Part shown: piece by piece, positions 9,058 through 16,089 of the stretch
Numbering within the stretch: the stretch's first letter is position 1
Layout: each line of letters opens with the position of its first letter
From: Natronospira elongata
GTDB taxonomy: Bacteria > Pseudomonadota > Gammaproteobacteria > Natronospirales > Natronospiraceae
Direction of reading: 5' to 3'
Assembly (NCBI RefSeq): GCF_034931365.1
Contig: NZ_JAYGII010000008.1
Span: 28,841-92,840, forward strand
Length of the DNA stretch: 64,000 bases
Program-made: the position numbers and the translations under genes
The notes under the pieces: generated by a model
Databases searched by the model: none
Told to the model about the DNA's origin: nothing
What the model saw: the letters and a program-made list of their open reading frames with translations, nothing else

Positions 9058-9494
9058 TGTTCACGCCCCTCCAGTTCCGCCTCTTCCTCGGCATCCTGAC
9101 GAGCCCGGCGGACAAGCGTGACCACCAAAACCACGGCACCGATCAACAGCAAAAAGGCCGGACCAAACCACAAAGCCAGCGTATCCGCCCGCATGGGCGG
9201 GCGATAGAGCACAAAGTCGCCATAGCGCTCTGTCATGTAATTCTTGATCTCCTGGTCCGTGGCACCATCGGCAAGCATGGTGCGAACCTGGGCCCGGAGA
9301 TCCTGTGCCAGCTCGGCATTGGATTCAGCAATGGACTCGTTCTGGCAGACTAGGCAGCGCAGTTCGTTGACGATGCGATGGTATCGCTGCTCCAGAGCGG
9401 GGTCCTCAAAAGGCTCCCCCGGATCCGCTGCCTGAACCGATAGAGAGAGCAGGGCCAGGGCGGCCAGAATAAAAAACGGGGTCAGCAGTTTCAT
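9054..9494 (-). CDS. ccmH: Cytochrome c-type biogenesis protein CcmH
   Basis: A 146-residue periplasmic thiol oxidoreductase that handles the CXXCH cysteines of apocytochrome c before haem attachment. A signal peptide is followed by the redox motif LRCLVCQN at about residue 45 and the conserved helical segment that ends in YGDFVLYRPP. One C-terminal membrane helix near residues 107-130 anchors it. It overlaps ccmG and ccmI by four bases on each side. Size and motifs match stand-alone CcmH. Confidence 0.95.
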   Translation of the reverse strand: MKLLTPFFILAALALLSLSVQAADPGEPFEDPALEQRYHRIVNELRCLVCQNESIAESNAELAQDLRAQVRTMLADGATDQEIKNYMTERYGDFVLYRPPMRADTLALWFGPAFLLLIGAVVLVVTLVRRARQDAEEEAELEGREQ

Positions 9495-10027
9495 TCCCGA
9501 GCCTCCTGCTCCAGTCCGCGTATCAGCGGCAGGAGCGTATTATCGATGTCCTGGTGAGTGATCGGGCCGATGTGCTTGTGTCGAATCTGGCCACGGTGGT
9601 CGAGCACGAAAGTCTCCGGGGCACCATATACGCCCCAGTCGATTGCCACCCGGCCATCACCATCGAATCCGGATTGCTCGAAAGGATTGCCCACCTGGCT
9701 GAGCCACTGAATGGCGGTTTCCCGATCATCGCGAAGGTTGAGGCCGACAATGCGAACGCCCTCCTCCTCCGCAAGCCGCATGAGCTCATCATGTTCTTCG
9801 TGACAGCCGGGACACCAGGTACCCCAGACATTGAACAGCGTTACCTCACCGGCCAGGTCCAGATTGGTCACCAATCGGTCCGGTTCATGCAGGGAGGGCA
9901 AGGCAAAAGCCGGAGCCTCGCGACCCACCAGGGGTGAAGGGACTTCGCTGGGATCAAGTGACAGACCGCGCCAGAAAAACCCGATCAGAACAAGCAGGAT
10001 CGCCAGGGGAATCAGATAACGCCACAT
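9491..10027 (-). CDS. ccmG: Thiol:disulfide interchange protein CcmG (DsbE)
   Basis: A membrane-anchored thioredoxin-like protein (178 aa) that keeps apocytochrome c or CcmH cysteines reduced in the periplasm. An N-terminal helix (YLIPLAILLVLIGFFW) is followed by a thioredoxin fold. The active site is WGTWCPGCHEEH; the family's conserved Gly-Ala-Pro-Glu-Thr-Phe segment is present as VYGAPETFVLD. The C-P-G-C pair replaces the more common C-P-T/S/V-C. Electrons would come from a DsbD/CcdA protein outside the window. The start overlaps the ccmF stop by one base. Confidence 0.94.
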   Translation of the reverse strand: MWRYLIPLAILLVLIGFFWRGLSLDPSEVPSPLVGREAPAFALPSLHEPDRLVTNLDLAGEVTLFNVWGTWCPGCHEEHDELMRLAEEEGVRIVGLNLRDDRETAIQWLSQVGNPFEQSGFDGDGRVAIDWGVYGAPETFVLDHRGQIRHKHIGPITHQDIDNTLLPLIRGLEQEARE

Positions 10028-12009
10028 CAGACCGACGCTCCTCCGGCGGCACGGGCTGCCCGCTCGGATTCCTGTTCACGGCGACGGCTGACCAGGCGAT
10101 AACGGCGATCGAGGACGGCAATCACACCCCCAAGCCCCATCACCAGAGCGCCAAGCCAGATGAACCGAACCATGGGCATGTAATGGATACGGACACTCCA
10201 GGCATCATTGCCCAGATAATCCCCCATGGCGACATACAGATCGCGGCGCAATCTTGGATGCAAGGCAATTTGCGCGAGGGGATCGGGCCGGGCCCGGTAA
10301 ACCCGATTTTCCGGGTACATGCTGGTGACCTCGCGGCCGTTGCGGGTCACCACAAAGCGACCCTGAACCGAGTCCCAGTTGGGACCGACACGATCGCGCA
10401 CACCTTCGAAATAAAACTCGTAACCGGCGACTTCATAGCTGTCTCCGGGCACCATGCGAAGATCCCGCTCCACGGCAAAGGTGGTGACACCGGCAACCCC
10501 CAATGCCATCAGCCCCACGCCTGCATGGGCGGTCAGCATCCCCCAGATGGAGGCCGGCATGCCGCTGATGCCCCGCCAGCCGCGCTTGCGCCAGCGCAGG
10601 AAGGGTTCCATGAAGACGGAAAAGATCACCCACAGACCCAAGACCACGCCCAAGAGCACCATGACGCCGGCCGCCCCCCCAAGGATCAGGGTGCCACCCA
10701 CGCCAAAGACCACCGCCGCCACCATCAGCGGCCACATGCGGCTGCCCAACTCCGTGGCCTGATCGCGCTTCCAGCGGGCATAGGGTCCGAAGCCCAGGAA
10801 GAACATCAGCGGCAGCATCAATGGCACGAAGACCGCATTGAAGTACGGCGGGCCGACCGAAATCTTGCCCAGGCCCATGGCATCCAGGAACAGAGGATAA
10901 AGCGTGCCCAGCAGAACCGCCGCCGTGGCCACTACCAGTAGCAAGTTGTTCAGCAACAGAAAGCTTTCCCTGGACACCAGCCTGAAGCCACCGCCCGGCG
11001 GCATATGGGGTGCCCGCCAGGCGTAGAGTGCCAGCGACCCGCCAACAACCGAAGCCAGGAAGATCAGAATGTAAACGCCGCGCGTGGGATCGGTCGCGAA
11101 GGCATGCACCGAAACCAACACCCCGGACCGCACCAGGAAGGCGCCCAGCAGGGCCAGGGCGAAAGCGGAGATGGCCAGCAATACCGTCCAGTTACGGAAT
11201 GCGCCCCGCTTTTCGGTTACCGCCAGGGAATGGATCAAGGCCGTGGCCACCAGCCAGGGCATGAAACTGGCGTTTTCCACCGGATCCCAGAACCACCAGC
11301 CACCCCAGCCGAGCTCGTAATAGGCCCACCAACTGCCAAGGGCGATACCGAGGGTCAGGCAGACCCAGGCCATGGTGGCCCAGGGGCGTGTCCAGCGGGC
11401 CCAGGTGGTGTTGGACTCCAGCCCGATCAATGAGGATACGGCAAAGGCAAAGGGAATGGCCAGACCCAGATAGCCCAGATAAAGCATGGGCGGATGAATG
11501 ATCATGGCCGGATCCTGGAGGATCGGGTTCAGGTCCCTGCCCTGTTCCGGAATCGGGAACAGCCGCTCAAAGGGATTGGAAGTCAGCAGTGTAAAGAGAA
11601 TGAACCCGGCACTGATCACCCCCAGAATGCCGATGGCACGACTGGTGAAAACCTGGGGAAGATTACGGCTGAACCAGACAGCGGCCAGTGTCCAGACCGC
11701 CATCAGCATGGACCACAGCAGCAGACTGCCTTCGTGGGCACCCCAAACCGCCGTCAGCCGATAGATCAAGGGCAGATCGGTGTTGGAGTTATTGGCCACA
11801 TAGGCGATGGAGAAATCATGGGTAATGAAGGCATAGGTCAGTGCCAGATAGGCCAGCGTGGTAAAGACCAGCTGCCCCACCACCACACTGGGCAGTGCCT
11901 GCATCCAATCCAGCCTGCGGCGAGCCGCACCGGCCAGGCCGAACCAGGCCTGAGCCAAGCAGATAAGCAGAGCCAGAATCAGCGCAATTTGTCCAAGTTC
12001 CGCTGCCAT
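10027..12009 (-). CDS. ccmF: Haem lyase subunit CcmF
   Basis: The large membrane subunit (660 aa) of the system I haem ligase, which takes haem from holo-CcmE and attaches it to apocytochrome c. It has many membrane helices. The tryptophan-rich WWD segment reads GWGGWWFWDPVENAS, and the histidine-containing loops (HPPMLYLGYLG, ALIHSLA) and the typical C-terminal periplasmic domain are present. Length matches the family (about 650). It is linked by TGATG overlaps to ccmE upstream and ccmG downstream, which implies coupled translation. Confidence 0.97.
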   Translation of the reverse strand: MAAELGQIALILALLICLAQAWFGLAGAARRRLDWMQALPSVVVGQLVFTTLAYLALTYAFITHDFSIAYVANNSNTDLPLIYRLTAVWGAHEGSLLLWSMLMAVWTLAAVWFSRNLPQVFTSRAIGILGVISAGFILFTLLTSNPFERLFPIPEQGRDLNPILQDPAMIIHPPMLYLGYLGLAIPFAFAVSSLIGLESNTTWARWTRPWATMAWVCLTLGIALGSWWAYYELGWGGWWFWDPVENASFMPWLVATALIHSLAVTEKRGAFRNWTVLLAISAFALALLGAFLVRSGVLVSVHAFATDPTRGVYILIFLASVVGGSLALYAWRAPHMPPGGGFRLVSRESFLLLNNLLLVVATAAVLLGTLYPLFLDAMGLGKISVGPPYFNAVFVPLMLPLMFFLGFGPYARWKRDQATELGSRMWPLMVAAVVFGVGGTLILGGAAGVMVLLGVVLGLWVIFSVFMEPFLRWRKRGWRGISGMPASIWGMLTAHAGVGLMALGVAGVTTFAVERDLRMVPGDSYEVAGYEFYFEGVRDRVGPNWDSVQGRFVVTRNGREVTSMYPENRVYRARPDPLAQIALHPRLRRDLYVAMGDYLGNDAWSVRIHYMPMVRFIWLGALVMGLGGVIAVLDRRYRLVSRRREQESERAARAAGGASV

Positions 12010-12497
12010 CAGTAATCCTCACCCGGGCCGCTGTATTCCTGCTGCTCGCGCAGCTCCCGTTGCCGCCGTTGCCATTCCGCTTCCCGCAGCGACTCCTTGA
12101 CCTCTGGCGCCATGTAATTTTCGTCGTGCTTGGCCAGAATCTGGTCGGCGATAAAGATACCATCGTCATCAAAGCGGCCATGGGCAATGATTCCCTGCCC
12201 TTCCCGGAACAGGTTCGGCAGGATGCCGTCGTAAGCCACGGTCACCGATTCCAGTTCATCCGTGACATCAAACACCACGCCCAGTTCACCCATCTCCCGT
12301 TGCACCGAGCCATCCACAACAAGGCCGCCGACGCGGATACGCCGATCATCGAAGGTAATCTCGCCCGAGGCAATCTGGGTGGGACTGTAGTAATAGAGAA
12401 TGTTTTCCTGAAAGGCCTTCAGCCCCAGGGTGGCGGCAATGGCCACGCCGGCCACTGCTGAAAGCACAAGAACCATACGCTTGCGACGAGGGGTCAT
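12009..12497 (-). CDS. ccmE: Haem chaperone CcmE
   Basis: A 162-residue membrane-anchored haem chaperone that binds haem covalently in the periplasm and passes it to CcmF. It has an N-terminal helix (MVLVLSAVAGVAIAATLGL), an OB-fold beta-barrel (RIRVGGLVVDGSV), and the haem-binding histidine in LAKHDENYMAPEV, the classical H-x-x-x-Y type. The C-terminal tail is charged and disordered. It overlaps ccmD by four bases (ATGA). Confidence 0.96.
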   Translation of the reverse strand: MTPRRKRMVLVLSAVAGVAIAATLGLKAFQENILYYYSPTQIASGEITFDDRRIRVGGLVVDGSVQREMGELGVVFDVTDELESVTVAYDGILPNLFREGQGIIAHGRFDDDGIFIADQILAKHDENYMAPEVKESLREAEWQRRQRELREQQEYSGPGEDY

Positions 12498-12667
12498 CGG
12501 GAACCTCCATCCGAATGATAGCGCCGCACCAGGCGCAGGGCCTCGCGGTGTCGGCGGATCACGAGCCAGACCATCAGGCCCATGACGAGGGCGGAGACGC
12601 CGAAGGCGCTCCAGACCCAGACGGCAAAGCCGTCCATGTAAAGAAATTCGCTAAACCAATCCATCAT
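12494..12667 (-). CDS. ccmD: Haem exporter protein CcmD (small membrane protein)
   Basis: A short frame (57 codons plus stop) between ccmC and ccmE. The product starts MMDWFSEFLYMDGFAVWVW and has a single hydrophobic helix (SALVMGLMVWLVI). A basic tail RRHREALRLVRRYH follows, the normal architecture of CcmD. CcmD helps release holo-CcmE from the CcmABC complex. Its ATG overlaps the ccmC stop and its TGA overlaps the ccmE start. Position, size and the W/Y-rich N-terminus make the call secure despite weak sequence conservation. Confidence 0.9.
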   Translation of the reverse strand: MMDWFSEFLYMDGFAVWVWSAFGVSALVMGLMVWLVIRRHREALRLVRRYHSDGGSR

Positions 12668-13428
12668 TTTACCGTGCCTCCAGGCCCGGTGACGAGGGCT
12701 TTCGTCCAGGCCGCCCGCCGTTCCCGTTGCAGCAACTCCGCCTGTAATTGCCGCAGCAGCAACCAGGCAAAAAACAATTTGTAGCCCAAGGCCATGACCA
12801 ACAGCGGGATCAGCATGGCCGTATCAATCGAGGGTGCCCCGAACTTTGCAATGGTGGCCGGCTGATGAAGGCTGTGCCACCAGTCCACGGAGAAATGGAT
12901 GATGGGCACATTGACCACCCCCACCACGCCCAACAAGGCGCTGGCCCGATCACCACTGCGCTGATCCTGGAAGGCTCGATTGAGGACAATGAAGCCGATA
13001 TAGAGGAACAGCAGGATCAACTGCGATGTCAGCCGGGGGTCCCAGGTCCACCAGGTCCCCCACATGGGCTGGCCCCAAATGGAGCCGGTCGCCAGGGAGA
13101 GAAAGGTAAAGGCCGCGCCGAGCGGGGCAGCGGCAATCGCCACCGCATGGGCCACCTTCATGCGCCAGATCAGGCCAATGGCCGAGGCCAAGGCCAGCAG
13201 AACATAGACAAACAGGGACAGCCAGGCCGCCGGCACATGCACGTAGATCATCCGGAAGCCGTCACCCTGCTCGTAGTCGGGCGGTGCAAAGGCCAGGCCC
13301 CAGACCGTCGCTGTAAGCAGACATGCAAGTCCCAGGATGGCAAACCACGGCACCATGCGGTCCGCCAGTCCATAGACATGGGGCGGTGAACCGAATCGAT
13401 GAAACCAGCGCCAGCTCTCTTTACCCAC
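12664..13428 (-). CDS. ccmC: Haem exporter membrane protein CcmC
   Basis: CcmC holds haem at the periplasmic face and loads it onto CcmE. The product (about 254 aa) has six membrane helices. The WWD signature reads WGTWWTWDPRLTS, and the conserved histidines lie in YVHVPAA and DWWHSLHQP. I chose GTG at 13428, because the protein then begins MGKESWRWFHRFGSPP, close to pseudomonad CcmC, and a GGAG lies ten bases upstream. A TTG at 13449 would add seven residues. The gap to ccmB is about 105 bases, the only sizeable gap inside the operon. Confidence 0.93.
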   Translation of the reverse strand: MGKESWRWFHRFGSPPHVYGLADRMVPWFAILGLACLLTATVWGLAFAPPDYEQGDGFRMIYVHVPAAWLSLFVYVLLALASAIGLIWRMKVAHAVAIAAAPLGAAFTFLSLATGSIWGQPMWGTWWTWDPRLTSQLILLFLYIGFIVLNRAFQDQRSGDRASALLGVVGVVNVPIIHFSVDWWHSLHQPATIAKFGAPSIDTAMLIPLLVMALGYKLFFAWLLLRQLQAELLQRERRAAWTKALVTGPGGTVK

Positions 13429-13500
13429 GAATTCGTGTCTCCAACTCAAGGCTCTCCCCGGTCAGCGGCCCACAGGGTAAACCCGCCAGTGGGCAGGCAG

Positions 13501-13516
13501 TGTGAGCCAGATCAAA
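13501..13516. promoter_or_regulatory. Possible CRP/FNR-family binding site between ccmB and ccmC
   Basis: The minus strand reads TTTGATCTGGCTCACA, which agrees at 13 of 16 positions with the symmetric CRP core TGTGATCTAGATCACA. It sits in the ccmB-ccmC gap, so an internal promoter controlled by a CRP/FNR-type regulator is possible. No promoter boxes were confirmed and a chance match cannot be excluded. Confidence 0.3.
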
Positions 13517-13533
13517 CGAGGAAGCTTCAATCC

Positions 13534-14199
13534 TCATTCCAGGCTGATTCGCACGGCAGCGGCAACTGCCGGCGGCCCCAGGCTGAGGGCCAGGACGGCC
13601 AGCATGCCCAGGGCCCACAGGCCAGTAACTTCCTCACCGTTCACCGCCTGCACCACCGAGCGGCTGCCGAATATCAGCACCGGGATGGTCAGTGGCAGCA
13701 CCACCAGGGCCAGCAGGCTGCCCCCACCCCGCAGCCCCACGGTCAGGGCCGCGCCCAGGGCAGCCAGGATGGTGAACACGGGTGTTCCCAGCAACAGCGT
13801 CAGCGCCAATACAGACAATGCCTGGGTCGGCAGGTTCATCATCAGTGCCAGCAGCGGCGACAGCAGCAACAACGGCAGAGCGCTCACCAGCCAGTGGCCG
13901 CAAAGCTTGGCCATCACATGCAGACTCAGCGGCTCGGGGCTAAGCACAGCCAGCTCCAGGGCACCCGACTGATAGTCGGCCCGAAACAGGCGTTCCGCCC
14001 CCAGCAGAGCGGACAGCAGGGCCGCCACCCAGATCACCCCGGGCCCGACCGCCTGCAACAACTCCGGCATCGGCTCCAGGCCGAGCACGAACAGCATCCC
14101 CACCAGGACAAAAAACAGCAGGGGCGTGACCACGTCGGCCGTATCACGGATGGCCAGTAACAACTCCCGATACAGGCCGGCCAGGAAGACACTGTTCAT
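13534..14199 (-). CDS. ccmB: Haem exporter permease CcmB
   Basis: A 221-residue polytopic membrane protein, the permease partner of the CcmA ATPase in the complex that releases haem-loaded CcmE. It shows six hydrophobic segments, the conserved GVIWVAALLSALLGAERLF stretch and the L-x-P-L-x-x-P-V-L-I-F-G block (LPLTIPVLIFGS) near residue 170. Length is normal. The start overlaps the ccmA stop by four bases. Confidence 0.95.
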   Translation of the reverse strand: MNSVFLAGLYRELLLAIRDTADVVTPLLFFVLVGMLFVLGLEPMPELLQAVGPGVIWVAALLSALLGAERLFRADYQSGALELAVLSPEPLSLHVMAKLCGHWLVSALPLLLLSPLLALMMNLPTQALSVLALTLLLGTPVFTILAALGAALTVGLRGGGSLLALVVLPLTIPVLIFGSRSVVQAVNGEEVTGLWALGMLAVLALSLGPPAVAAAVRISLE

Positions 14200-14885
14200 G
14201 CCCCGCCTCCCCCGGCCTTGTGGCTGCGATCCAGGTCCAGTTCCCGCACAGTCCCCGCCGAGTCAGGCAGGGGCTGATGACTGCTGACCAGGCAAGCCCC
14301 ACCGTGAGACCGGTGCTCTAAGATCAGTTCGCCCACCAGAGTCTGCCCGTCTGCGTCCAGACTCGTGAGCGGCTCATCCAGGCACCACAGACTGGCCTCG
14401 CACAGCAGCAGGCGGGCGAGACTGGCCCGCTTCTGCTGGCCGGCGGAGAGAAAGGCGCAGGGGCGATCGGCCACCGCGGTCAAAGCGAGCCGCTCAAGGC
14501 AGTCGCTCAGGCGCCGCGCGGAACGTCGACCGGCCAGCGGTTGCCAGCTCGCCAGATTTTCGCGAGGACTGAGCTCCGGCCGCAGGCCGGTCTGGTGGCC
14601 ACACCAGGCCACGTCGGCAAGAAAGGCGCTGCGATCCTCATCGCGGGGGCGACCACACCAGTGAACCTCGCCGGCATCGGCCTGGCTGAGCCCCAGAATC
14701 ACCCGCATAAGGGTTGTCTTGCCGGCACCGTTGGGACCGCGCAACCACAGGGTTTCGCCGGAAGAAAGCTGGAATCCGAAATTTCGCAGGAGACGAGTCT
14801 CGCCCCGCCAGATCTCAAGTCCGGCAGCGCTGAGTTCCGTAGTGCCCGCCTTCGCCGAGCTGCTGTGAGCCTCTGTGTGGGACAT
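14196..14885 (-). CDS. ccmA: Haem exporter ATP-binding protein CcmA
   Basis: The cytoplasmic ATPase (229 aa) of the CcmAB(CD) complex. It has Walker A GPNGAGKTT, the ABC signature LSAGQQKRASLARLL and Walker B LWCLDEPLTSLD, all intact. I start it at ATG 14885 (MSHTEAHSS). The open frame continues to 14978, but those residues come from DNA upstream that runs towards the tRNA-Leu gene. There is no strong ribosome site. It is the first gene of ccmABCDEFGHI and begins only 63 bases after tRNA-Leu on the same strand. Confidence 0.93.
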   Translation of the reverse strand: MSHTEAHSSSAKAGTTELSAAGLEIWRGETRLLRNFGFQLSSGETLWLRGPNGAGKTTLMRVILGLSQADAGEVHWCGRPRDEDRSAFLADVAWCGHQTGLRPELSPRENLASWQPLAGRRSARRLSDCLERLALTAVADRPCAFLSAGQQKRASLARLLLCEASLWCLDEPLTSLDADGQTLVGELILEHRSHGGACLVSSHQPLPDSAGTVRELDLDRSHKAGGGGA

Positions 14886-14948
14886 CCGATCTTGGATAAA
14901 CGCTTCAGGAATGAACGGCGGCCTCGCCTGCCGGTCTTGGGCGGGAAA

Positions 14949-15036
14949 TGGTGCCCGGAGCCGGAATCGAACCGGCACGGCCCTAAGGGCCAGCGGATTT
15001 TAAGTCCGCTGCGTCTACCAGTTCCGCCACCCGGGC
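14949..15036 (-). tRNA. tRNA-Leu (anticodon TAA)
   Basis: The minus strand folds as an 88-nt class II tRNA. The acceptor strands GCCCGGG and CTCCGGGC pair, the anticodon loop CTTAAAA carries TAA, and a long variable arm (GGCCCTTAGGGCC) and T-arm GGTTCGATTCC are present. CCA is encoded. It matches leuZ of the E. coli glyW-cysT-leuZ cluster in order and identity. Confidence 0.95.
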
Positions 15037-15084
15037 TGGTCGTCGCTTCCCCTGCATGCTTGCACTGGCGGGCAAGCGGAAAAT

Positions 15085-15158
15085 TGGAGGCTCGGGCCGG
15101 AATCGAACCGGCGTACACGGCTTTGCAGGCCGCTGCATCACCACTCTGCCACCGAGCC
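15085..15158 (-). tRNA. tRNA-Cys (anticodon GCA)
   Basis: A 74-nt tRNA on the minus strand with acceptor GGCTCGG paired to CCGAGCC, discriminator U, encoded CCA, anticodon loop CTGCAAA (GCA) and T-loop GTTCGATTC. It lies 48 bases upstream of tRNA-Leu and corresponds to cysT. Confidence 0.95.
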
Positions 15159-15262
15159 TTATCGGGTGCGGCTTACAGGGCGCGAACTTTACCACAATTC
15201 GCGGCGCCGAGGTAGACATGGAAGCTGGGGTTCCAGGAACCTCAGACCTCAGAGCTTCCTCG

Positions 15263-15297
15263 AAAAAAAAGCCCGGTGCAATGCACCGGGCTTTTTT
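15263..15297 (-). terminator. Strong terminator hairpin between tRNA-Gly and tRNA-Cys
   Basis: A perfect palindromic stem, AAGCCCGGTGCA with TGCACCGGGCTT, is followed by eight T on the minus strand and bounded by a T-run on the plus strand too. It starts about four bases after the tRNA-Gly CCA end, so it can stop transcription of the pgsA-tRNA-Gly unit in front of tRNA-Cys. Confidence 0.88.
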
Positions 15298-15300
15298 ATC

Positions 15301-15376
15301 TGGAGCGGGAAACCGGATTCGAACCGGCGACCCCAACCTTGGCAAGGTTGTGCTCTACCAGCTGAGCTATTCCCGC
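15301..15376 (-). tRNA. tRNA-Gly (anticodon GCC)
   Basis: A 76-nt tRNA on the minus strand with acceptor GCGGGAA paired to TTCCCGC, D-arm AGCTCAGCTGGTAGAGC, anticodon loop TTGCCAA (GCC), T-loop GGTTCGAATCC and encoded CCA. It is the first tRNA after pgsA, as glyW is in E. coli. Confidence 0.96.
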
Positions 15377-15449
15377 CGAAAGAGCGCACTATTGTATGGA
15401 CCAAGAAAAAACTGTCAAGGCCTGCAGCGATTTTTTGTCGCTGAACTAA

Positions 15450-15471
15450 GGAACCTCTGCACAGAGGTTCC
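15450..15471 (-). terminator. Hairpin directly after pgsA
   Basis: A perfect ten-base-pair stem (GGAACCTCTG with CAGAGGTTCC, two-base loop) begins at the pgsA stop codon. It lacks a proper T-run. It could be a weak terminator or an RNA-processing signal that separates pgsA mRNA from tRNA-Gly. Confidence 0.5.
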
Positions 15472-16035
15472 CTAATAATCCCCTTCCCGCATGGCCGGCC
15501 AGGCTGCCCGCAAATACTGGAGCATGGACCATAGCGTCAGGCCTGCCGAGACATAAAGGGCAAGCAAGCCGAGCTGATAAGTGGGTATCCAGCCAATGTC
15601 ATGACGCCACAGCATCAGCAACAGGGCCACCATCTGGGCAGTGGTCTTGACCTTGCCGGTCCAGTTCACGGCAATGGATGCCCGTTCGCCCAGTTCCGAC
15701 ATCCACTCTCTCAGTGCCGAAATGGCGATCTCGCGACCAATGATGACCACCGCCGGTATGGCCACCAGAGCCCGACCGTCATACTGAACCAGCAGGACCA
15801 GGGCCGCGATCACCATCAGCTTGTCCGCCACCGGATCAAGGAAGGCACCAAAATTGGAATGCTGACCGAGCCGCCGGGCCAGATAGCCGTCCAGCCAGTC
15901 GGTAATTGCCGCCAGACCGAAGATCAGGGCACTGGCCGGGGCTGCCCATTTAAAGGGCAAAAAGAAGAACAGCATGAACACCGGGATCATGACGATCCGG
16001 GCGATGGTCAGGCTATTGGGGACATTGATCGGCAT
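15472..16035 (-). CDS. pgsA: CDP-diacylglycerol-glycerol-3-phosphate 3-phosphatidyltransferase
   Basis: Makes phosphatidylglycerol phosphate, the committed step to phosphatidylglycerol and cardiolipin, in the inner membrane. The 187-residue product carries the complete CDP-alcohol phosphotransferase motif (D-x2-D-G-x2-A-R-x8-G-x3-D-x3-D) as DWLDGYLARRLG followed by FGAFLDPVAD. It also shares REIAISALREWM and WTGKVKTTAQM with the E. coli enzyme. It follows uvrC by 54 bases and precedes tRNA-Gly, the enterobacterial order. A GGAG lies ten bases before the ATG. Confidence 0.97.
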   Translation of the reverse strand: MPINVPNSLTIARIVMIPVFMLFFFLPFKWAAPASALIFGLAAITDWLDGYLARRLGQHSNFGAFLDPVADKLMVIAALVLLVQYDGRALVAIPAVVIIGREIAISALREWMSELGERASIAVNWTGKVKTTAQMVALLLMLWRHDIGWIPTYQLGLLALYVSAGLTLWSMLQYLRAAWPAMREGDY

Positions 16036-16089
16036 TGATTGACAACTCCACCGGGGGCCAGGTCATTCAGTGGGCCTGAACCCACTGCT

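Noticed and set aside
14886..14978. Longer N-terminus for ccmA
   Set aside because: The added residues come from the spacer after tRNA-Leu and match nothing in CcmA proteins.
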